64,000 nucleotides of DNA from Spirillospora albida (GTDB lineage Bacteria; Actinomycetota; Actinomycetes; Streptosporangiales; Streptosporangiaceae). The notes under the pieces are model-generated. The model had not been told where the DNA came from and made no database searches. It saw only the letters and a list, made by a program, of their open reading frames with translations. Location: NCBI RefSeq assembly GCF_000718255.1, contig NZ_JOFJ01000024.1, positions 13,962 to 77,961 on the forward strand, given 5' to 3'. The position numbers and the translations under genes were made by a program. Shown here piece after piece: positions 59,260-64,000 of this stretch (the stretch's first letter is position 1; each line of letters begins with the position of its first letter).

Positions 59260-59633
59260 CAGCTCTTCTCCTTCTTCGCGCCGTACTTGCTACGCGCCTG
59301 CTTGCGGTTGCGGACGCCCTGGGTGTCGAGGGACCCGCGGATGATCTTGTACCGAACGCCCGGGAGGTCCTTCACTCGGCCGCCGCGCACGAGCACGATC
59401 GAGTGCTCCTGCAGGTTGTGACCGACGCCTGGGATGTAGGCCGTGACCTCGATCCCGCTGGTCAGCCGGACACGAGCGACCTTGCGAAGCGCGGAGTTCG
59501 GCTTCTTGGGCGTCGTCGTGTAGACGCGCGTGCAGACACCCCGGCGCTGGGGGCTCTCCTTCAGCGCGGGCGTCTTGTTCTTGGTCACCTTGTCCTGGCG
59601 GCCCTTGCGGACCAGCTGCTGGATCGTGGGCAC
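59259..59633 (-). CDS. rpsL: 30S ribosomal protein S12
   Basis: The 124-residue S12 reads [40 protein letters not shown] and [20 protein letters not shown]. Both lysines where streptomycin-resistance changes usually occur (in TPKKPNS and GGRVKDLPG) are the normal residues. It is the first gene of the str operon, about 270 nt downstream of a strong promoter. Confidence 0.98.
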   Translation of the reverse strand: MPTIQQLVRKGRQDKVTKNKTPALKESPQRRGVCTRVYTTTPKKPNSALRKVARVRLTSGIEVTAYIPGVGHNLQEHSIVLVRGGRVKDLPGVRYKIIRGSLDTQGVRNRKQARSKYGAKKEKS

Positions 59634-59906
59634 CGCGTCTCCGTCTTCCTCGTACCGAGCCGGTAAGTCTTCTGTGCAATCACCACCTCAGGCGAGGCTG
59701 TGACCTGCCGGTTTCCCGACCTCTCCGACCCACGCGGTCGGGCGTGTCGCAACTGCACCTTCGTGCACATGCGCAGAACCGACACAGACCGCCCGGCCCC
59801 CAAGGGGCCAGATCAAGCCGGGGAGTAGATGCGGCGCCGGGTCCACCACACAGGGCTGCATCCCCGCGCACGCATAGCGACCCACACAAGGCGGGCGCAA
59901 GGAGAG

Positions 59907-59935
59907 AGACTACCGAGCCCCGGGCCGTTGGTCAA
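59907..59935 (-). promoter_or_regulatory. Promoter of the str operon (rpsL-rpsG-fusA-tuf)
   Basis: On the - strand TTGACC (59935-59930) and TAGTCT (59912-59907) are exactly 17 nt apart, close to the sigma-70 consensus. Transcription should start near 59900, leaving a leader of about 270 nt. Confidence 0.78.
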
Positions 59936-60149
59936 AGTGAGCACCGCTCTACCGCCCACACCTCGGGGGGTGCAAGCCCGGCGGCCCGGCGAGCGCGGGT
60001 CTCGCGGCGGGAAACGCATGGGCGCCGGCGAGTGTTCCGGCCGTGAAGACCGAGAGAACCTGGTCGGCATTCTGTACCACATGCCTGTCCCGGGGGAAGA
60101 CGTGTCAGGAGTTTTACCAGGAGAGACCGCTATATACGCGGCAAAAGTG

Positions 60150-60181
60150 GACGGGCTGGGCGAGTCGCCGCCCAGCCCGTC
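60150..60181 (-). terminator. Rho-independent terminator of the Gln/Pro-rich gene
   Basis: GACGGGCTGGGCG (60150-60162) pairs perfectly with CGCCCAGCCCGTC (60169-60181) around a 6-nt loop. On the - strand the stem is followed by CACTTTTGCC, a short T-run. It lies 45 nt after the stop of the gene at 60227. Confidence 0.85.
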
Positions 60182-60202
60182 GACAGCCGTTCGAAGCCGG
60201 CC

Positions 60203-60239
60203 AGGTCACTTGAGGAACCTGCTAGGTCACTTGAGGAAC
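60203..60239 (-). repeat. 16-bp direct repeat duplicating a gene's 3' end
   Basis: AGGTCACTTGAGGAAC occurs at 60203-60218 and again at 60224-60239, a 21-bp period. The second copy contains the last codons and stop (TTC CTC AAG TGA on the - strand) of the Gln/Pro-rich gene, and the first copy repeats them in the same frame just downstream. Confidence 0.8.
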
Positions 60240-61675
60240 GCGAAGTACACCACGACGAGCAGGACGAGCAGCGCGACCGCGCCGCCGATCCCGATCATCA
60301 GGCCCTTGCCGCCCTTGCCCTTGCTCTCGGACGTGCCGCCGCCGTAGGCCGCCTGGTGGCCCGGACCGAAAGCGCCCTGCTGCCCCTGCTGCCCCTGCTG
60401 CGGGTACTGGCCGTAGGGTTGCTGCTGCCCGTACGGCTGCTGCTGGCCGAACTGCTGCTGTTCACCCTGCTGCCCCTGCTGACCGTGCTGCCCCTGCTGG
60501 CCGAACTGCTGCTGCGCGTACTGCTGCTGGCCGTACGGCTGCTGAGGCTGGCCCTGCTGCTGCGGAGCCTGGCCCTGCTGCTGCGGAGCCTGGCCGAACT
60601 GCTGCTGCCCGTACTGCTGCTCGGGCTGCCCGAACTGCTGCGCGCCCTGCTGGCCGAACGGCTCCTGCCCGTACCCCGGCTGCCGGCCGAAGCCCTGCTC
60701 GGGCTGCTGCGGGACCTGCGGGCCCGGGGCCTGCCACTGCTGCTGCCCCATGTCGAGACGGGTGGCGTCCCCCGTCGCGGGCGTGGCGCCGCCCGGCTCG
60801 GCCGCCGGGCGTCCGGGGTCGAACGCCTGGGTCGGACGGGAGTCCTCGGCCCCGTCCCCGAACGCCGGACGCTCCTCGGCGGGCGCGCTCGCGGCGGCGG
60901 GGTCGGGCGGCGGGACCATCATCGTCCGCTCGTGGTCGGCCTGCCGGTCCGCCGACCACGGCTCGGGCGTCGCGGGCGGCGTGGGCGCCTGCCACGGCTC
61001 GGCCGGGGCGTCGTGCCTGCGCTCGGGACCGGTCGCGACCGGGATGTCGGTGCCGGGCGACCAGTGCAGCGTCGCCTGGTCGTCGATGGGCTGGCGGGGC
61101 TGCTCCGGCTGCGCGCCCGGACCGGGGACGATCACCGTCCGCTCGTTGCCGGCGTCCTGCGGCTCGGGCTGGAACTGCGGCGGCTGCGGCTGGGCGGGCG
61201 CCTCCGGCGGCGGGAAGCCCTGCTGCTGCCCGGGGAACGGCTGCCGGCCGTACTCGGGCTGCCCGAACTGCTCCTGCGGCGCTTCGTGCGCCGGCTGCTG
61301 CGGGTAGCCCGGCTGCTGCTGCGGGGCCTGGCCGTACGGCTGCTGCCCGTACTGCTGCTGCTCCGGCGGCGGGAAGCCGCCCGGCGCGGGGGCCGGCGGG
61401 GCCTGGCCCATCGGACTCTGGCCGTACTGCGGAGGGGGCGGCGGCTGCTGCTCGCCGACCTGCGGCATCGGCTGCTCGATCATCGTGGGCGGCGCCGGGG
61501 CCGGGCCGGACGGCTCGTCCGGGCGGGGCTCCTGCGGGGCGGCCTGGCCGCCCAGCTGCGGCGCGCCGAACACCACCGTGCGGTCGCCCATCGGACGCTG
61601 CTCCTGGGGCCTGTCCTGCCCCTCGTCGTCCGGCAACGGCCGCTGCGGTCCCTGCGTCCCGTCATTCTCGGTCAT
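60227..61675 (-). CDS. Gln/Pro-rich tail-anchored membrane protein
   Basis: This 482-residue protein is almost entirely low complexity, with many Gln-Gln-Pro-Tyr-Gly units (QQPYGQ, QYGQQQFGQAPQQQGQ). A single membrane helix lies at the extreme C-terminus (about 458-480, LMIGIGGAVALLVLLVVVYF), with a Gly/Lys patch before it. The bulk would therefore be cytosolic and probably disordered. I recognise no enzyme domain. ATG at 61675 follows AAGGAG. Function unknown; such proteins may be scaffolds or cell-envelope assembly factors. Confidence 0.78.
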   Translation of the reverse strand: MTENDGTQGPQRPLPDDEGQDRPQEQRPMGDRTVVFGAPQLGGQAAPQEPRPDEPSGPAPAPPTMIEQPMPQVGEQQPPPPPQYGQSPMGQAPPAPAPGGFPPPEQQQYGQQPYGQAPQQQPGYPQQPAHEAPQEQFGQPEYGRQPFPGQQQGFPPPEAPAQPQPPQFQPEPQDAGNERTVIVPGPGAQPEQPRQPIDDQATLHWSPGTDIPVATGPERRHDAPAEPWQAPTPPATPEPWSADRQADHERTMMVPPPDPAAASAPAEERPAFGDGAEDSRPTQAFDPGRPAAEPGGATPATGDATRLDMGQQQWQAPGPQVPQQPEQGFGRQPGYGQEPFGQQGAQQFGQPEQQYGQQQFGQAPQQQGQAPQQQGQPQQPYGQQQYAQQQFGQQGQHGQQGQQGEQQQFGQQQPYGQQQPYGQYPQQGQQGQQGAFGPGHQAAYGGGTSESKGKGGKGLMIGIGGAVALLVLLVVVYFAFLK

Positions 61676-61838
61676 CGTCGGGCTCCTTCAGCGCCGTCGT
61701 CCCGGGCCGGTGGCTCGAAGCGGGCCTCCGAGCCTCGTACCGTTCCCTCCGCGCGGTCTGGTCACGCGTGGGCGTTCTCGCCCCCAGCCTGCCCCGATCG
61801 CCGGTCGTATCGCAAATCACCACACCCTTGGACGCCGC

Positions 61839-61868
61839 GCGCCCCCGGATCGTTCGGTCCGGGGGCGC
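61839..61868 (-). terminator. Hairpin after the aldo/keto reductase gene
   Basis: GCGCCCCCGGA (61839-61849) pairs perfectly with TCCGGGGGCGC (61858-61868) around an 8-nt loop. It begins 6 nt after the stop codon at 61875. Confidence 0.75.
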
Positions 61869-61874
61869 CGTCCG

Positions 61875-62855
61875 TCAGGAGTGCCCGTTGACGGGATGCG
61901 GGCGGTAGGGCGCCTCCAGCCGCTCGACCTCCTTGTCGTCCAAGGTCAGGCCCACCGCGGCGACGGCGTCCTCGATGTGCCGCGGCTTGGTCGCGCCGAT
62001 GATCGGCGCGGTGACGCCGGGCCGGCCGAGCAGCCACGCGAGCGCGACCTGCGCCGGCGGGACGCCCCGCTCCCCCGCGATCTCGCGCACCACGTCCACG
62101 ATGTCGAAGTCGGCCTCCTGGTAGAGGCCGTCGGAGTAGGTGTCGGTGCTGGCGCGTACGGTGTTGCGCTCGCCGCTCCGTTCCCGGTTGCCCGCCAGGA
62201 GGCCTCGGGCGAGCGGGCTCCACGGGATGCACCCGACGCCCTGGTCGAGGCAGAGCGGGATCATCTCCCGCTCCTCCTCCCGGTAGACGAGGTTGTAGTG
62301 GTTCTGCATCGTGGCGAACTTCGTCCAGCCGTGCGTTTCCGCGACGTGCTGGGCCTTGGCGAACTGCCACGCGAACATGCTGGACGCACCGATGTAGCGC
62401 GCCTTGCCCGCCCGGACGATGTCGTGCAGGGCCTCCATGGTCTCCTCGATGGGCGTCTCGTAGTCCCACCGGTGGATCTGGTAGAGGTCGACGTGGTCGG
62501 TCCCGAGCCGCTTCAGCGACGCGTCGATGGACGCCATGATGTGCTTGCGGGAGAGCCCCTGGTCGTTCTGGCCGCTCCCCATCGGGAAGTACACCTTGGT
62601 GGCGAGGACGTAGTCGTCCCGCCGGGCGAACATCCGCGACAGCAGCCGTCCGGTGATCTCCTCGCTCACCCCGGCCGAGTACATGTCGGCGGTGTCGAAG
62701 AAGGTGATCCCGGAGTCCACCGCGAGGCGCACGATGGGCTCCGCCTGCTCCTCCGGCAGGAACCAGGGCCGCTGCGCGGGATCGCCGTAGCTCATCATCC
62801 CCAGGCAGATCCGCGACACCTTGGTCCCCGTGCCGCCGAGTCTGATCTGTTCCAT
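61875..62855 (-). CDS. Aldo/keto reductase
   Basis: This 326-residue NADPH-dependent oxidoreductase has the full catalytic tetrad: Asp and Tyr in FFDTADMYSAG, Lys in VLATKVYFPMG and His in DLYQIHRWDY. The cofactor end is TAPIIGATKPRHIEDAVAAV. It resembles the YajO/KCNAB-related group of AKRs that reduce small aldehydes and ketones; the substrate is unknown. ATG at 62855 follows GGGAGGAGG. It has its own terminator. Confidence 0.93.
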   Translation of the reverse strand: MEQIRLGGTGTKVSRICLGMMSYGDPAQRPWFLPEEQAEPIVRLAVDSGITFFDTADMYSAGVSEEITGRLLSRMFARRDDYVLATKVYFPMGSGQNDQGLSRKHIMASIDASLKRLGTDHVDLYQIHRWDYETPIEETMEALHDIVRAGKARYIGASSMFAWQFAKAQHVAETHGWTKFATMQNHYNLVYREEEREMIPLCLDQGVGCIPWSPLARGLLAGNRERSGERNTVRASTDTYSDGLYQEADFDIVDVVREIAGERGVPPAQVALAWLLGRPGVTAPIIGATKPRHIEDAVAAVGLTLDDKEVERLEAPYRPHPVNGHS

Positions 62856-62927
62856 GTCCGTACCTCCTCCCGATCATCATCACCCATCGGCCGGCCGGGT
62901 GGGTGACGGTGGCGGGAGCGCCGGCCG

Positions 62928-63743
62928 CTAGACGATGGGGCGGCCGTGGCGGATGCGGCGGCGGGTGTCCCAGAGGTACATGTTGAAGGGGAAGCGGCGG
63001 ACGGGGCCCGGCATGGTGCGGTTGATGGCGCCGAAGCGGCGGGTGAAGCGGTCGAAACGGGCCTGGTCGCGGCGCGTCCAGGGGAGGCCGAGCTCGTCCC
63101 GGAAGGGCTCGGGGAGGAAGCCGAGGGTCACCATCCGGTGGAACGGGCCGAGGGTCCGCTGGACGGCCGCCGGGAGGAACTTCAGGTCCGTGAGGTTCTG
63201 TAGGTAGGTGCGGGTGACATCGTCCATCTTGATCTCGGACATGCCCTTCTGCCAGTACTCCTCGAAGGCGTCCCGGTCGGCGGGCCACATCTCCTCGGGC
63301 ATCTGGAGGGTGGTGCCGAAGCGCGCCCCGTGCCGGTAGAGGGCGTCGCGGTCGGCCGGGCTCAGCGGGCCGGAGCAGAGCGGGTAGATCATCTCGACGC
63401 CGACGTAGAGGCAGGCGGCGACCCAGAGCTGCAGTTCGCGGTCGAAGGCGTTGTAGGAGACGGGCTCCTTGGCGCGGACCTGCCTGTGCTGCCGGTTGAC
63501 CTCGCGCCGCATCGCGGCGCGTTCCTCCTCGGTGCCCAGCATGGCGACGGCGATGTAGGCGAGGGTGGTCCTGGCCCGCTTCAGGGGGCGCTTGTCCACG
63601 CGGCCGCTGTCGACCTTGCTCTCGGCGACCCCGCGTCCGATGGGGAGGCGGGACAGCTGCATGACGACGTTCGCGGCGGCGGCGGTCAGGGCCAGACCGG
63701 TAAAGGAGTCGAGGACCACCCTCGGGGGCGCTTCGGCGGCCAT
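62928..63743 (-). CDS. Oxygenase MpaB/DUF2236 family protein
   Basis: The 271-residue protein matches the DUF2236 (MpaB-type) family: TTLAYIAVAMLGTEEERAAM, VNRQHRQVRAKEPVSYNAFD and LQLWVAACLYVGVEMIYPLC. The H in NRQH and the D in AFDRELQLWV are positions usually conserved in the family's putative metal site. The family includes fungal MpaB, which cleaves a prenyl chain, and latex-clearing proteins. The substrate here is unknown. ATG at 63743 follows GTGAGG. Confidence 0.87.
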   Translation of the reverse strand: MAAEAPPRVVLDSFTGLALTAAAANVVMQLSRLPIGRGVAESKVDSGRVDKRPLKRARTTLAYIAVAMLGTEEERAAMRREVNRQHRQVRAKEPVSYNAFDRELQLWVAACLYVGVEMIYPLCSGPLSPADRDALYRHGARFGTTLQMPEEMWPADRDAFEEYWQKGMSEIKMDDVTRTYLQNLTDLKFLPAAVQRTLGPFHRMVTLGFLPEPFRDELGLPWTRRDQARFDRFTRRFGAINRTMPGPVRRFPFNMYLWDTRRRIRHGRPIV

Positions 63744-63781
63744 CCGAGCCTCACTTTCTGATACATAGAGGCGATGTTCGT

Positions 63782-63805
63782 CTCACTGTGCCAGTAGTAA
63801 GTGAG
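63782..63805. promoter_or_regulatory. Inverted repeat upstream of the MpaB-family gene
   Basis: CTCACT (63782-63787) and AGTGAG (63800-63805) are separated by 12 nt; another CTCACT lies at 63750-63755, just before the gene. The spacing would suit a dimeric repressor. No regulator gene is identified in the window. Confidence 0.35.
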
Positions 63806-63817
63806 GACTTGCAAGGG

Positions 63818-64000
63818 TCAGATCATGTGACCGCGCACACGGGTCGCGAACTCCTTCAGCGCGTCCAGCGCGAGGAGGTAGGGCTGCGGGCCGAACGAGA
63901 CGCTGAGGGGCCCCGCGCTTTCCGGACAGCTGACTGATGGTGATCTGCGGGCAGATCTACGCTGCTTGCTGCCGGTCCAGGTACTCGGTGTGGACCTCAA
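63818..64000 (-). pseudogene. Unresolved coding-like fragment at the right edge
   Basis: The last 31 codons before TGA at 63818 (GPLSVSFGPQPYLLALDALK, then EFATRVRGHMI) have typical high-GC codon use. Codons further upstream in the same frame (about 63930-64000) do not, and there is no start codon. Another frame enters from the right edge and stops at 63957 (EVHTEYLDRQQAA). The simplest reading is the tail of one gene plus a degraded or frameshifted remnant. A short GATCTGC-GG-GCAGATC palindrome lies at 63942-63957. Confidence 0.3.

Larger units (their letters stand above)
59634..60226. other. Intergenic region upstream of rpsL
   Basis: This 593-bp stretch holds no supported gene. It contains the str promoter at 59907-59935, an rpsL leader of about 270 nt with a small GGCCCC/GGGGCC stem (59795-59809), and the terminator and 16-bp direct repeat at the end of the Gln/Pro-rich gene. 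The segment 60000-60145 between promoter and terminator has no clear element. Confidence 0.55.

Noticed and set aside
56620..59421. 933-codon + strand frame opposite fusA, rpsG and rpsL
   Set aside because: It is the antisense of highly conserved genes, with no ribosome site and no recognisable domain.

Overview
This window comes from a very GC-rich actinobacterium, most likely of the Streptosporangiales (Actinomadura/Thermomonospora-like). The evidence is the third-position GC bias, the many GTG/TTG starts, an XRE-DUF5753 regulator with DUF397 partners, and a gene order matching the conserved actinobacterial block rpsL-str / S10 / spc / alpha / truA / rplM-rpsI / glmM / glmS / coaA / nnrD / alr / tsaE-tsaB-rimI-tsaD / groES-groEL / sigD / anti-sigma-D / DUF5319. 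Genus is an inference; no rRNA gene is present.

Layout. 1-3.7 kb: tail of a DUF5319-like gene, an anti-sigma-D-like membrane protein, an ECF sigma factor, and groES-groEL1 behind a textbook promoter with a CIRCE operator. 3.9-8.4 kb: a THUMP-like methyltransferase, a coiled-coil protein built from heptads and hendecads, and a small-molecule kinase-like protein. 8.4-16.6 kb (- strand): nnrD, alr, an alpha/beta hydrolase, tsaE, a Gly/Tyr-repeat membrane protein, tsaB, rimI and tsaD, giving NAD(P)HX repair, D-alanine synthesis and tRNA t6A modification. 16.8-18.4 kb: an XRE-DUF5753 regulator with two DUF397 genes, the second behind an operator-overlapped promoter. 18.4-27.7 kb: an ABC pair, glmS, coaA, a four-gene ABC-2 operon and a DUF389 protein. 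27.8-29.8 kb: a secreted HNH lipoprotein convergent with glmM.

30-60 kb is the ribosomal protein supercluster, almost all on the - strand: str (rpsL, rpsG, fusA, tuf), S10 (rpsJ to rpsQ), spc (rplN to secY-adk-map), alpha (infA, rpmJ, rpsM, rpsK, rpsD, rpoA, rplQ), truA and rplM-rpsI. Two + strand insertions interrupt the usual order: an HTH protein and a phosphodiesterase between map and infA, and three membrane-anchored proteins between truA and rplM. Strong hairpins sit at many operon junctions (rpsQ/rplN, rpsN/rpsH, tuf/rpsJ, rpmJ/rpsM, rpsD/rpoA, rpsI/glmM). 60-64 kb holds a Gln/Pro-rich tail-anchored protein, an aldo/keto reductase, an MpaB/DUF2236 protein and an unresolved right-end fragment.

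The most unusual observation is a 22-codon mini-ORF between rplP and rpmC. It re-encodes the C-terminus of L16 and is joined to both neighbours by overlapping TGATG junctions; it looks like a partial duplication or a recombination scar. No tRNA, rRNA, CRISPR array, insertion sequence or prophage was recognised.
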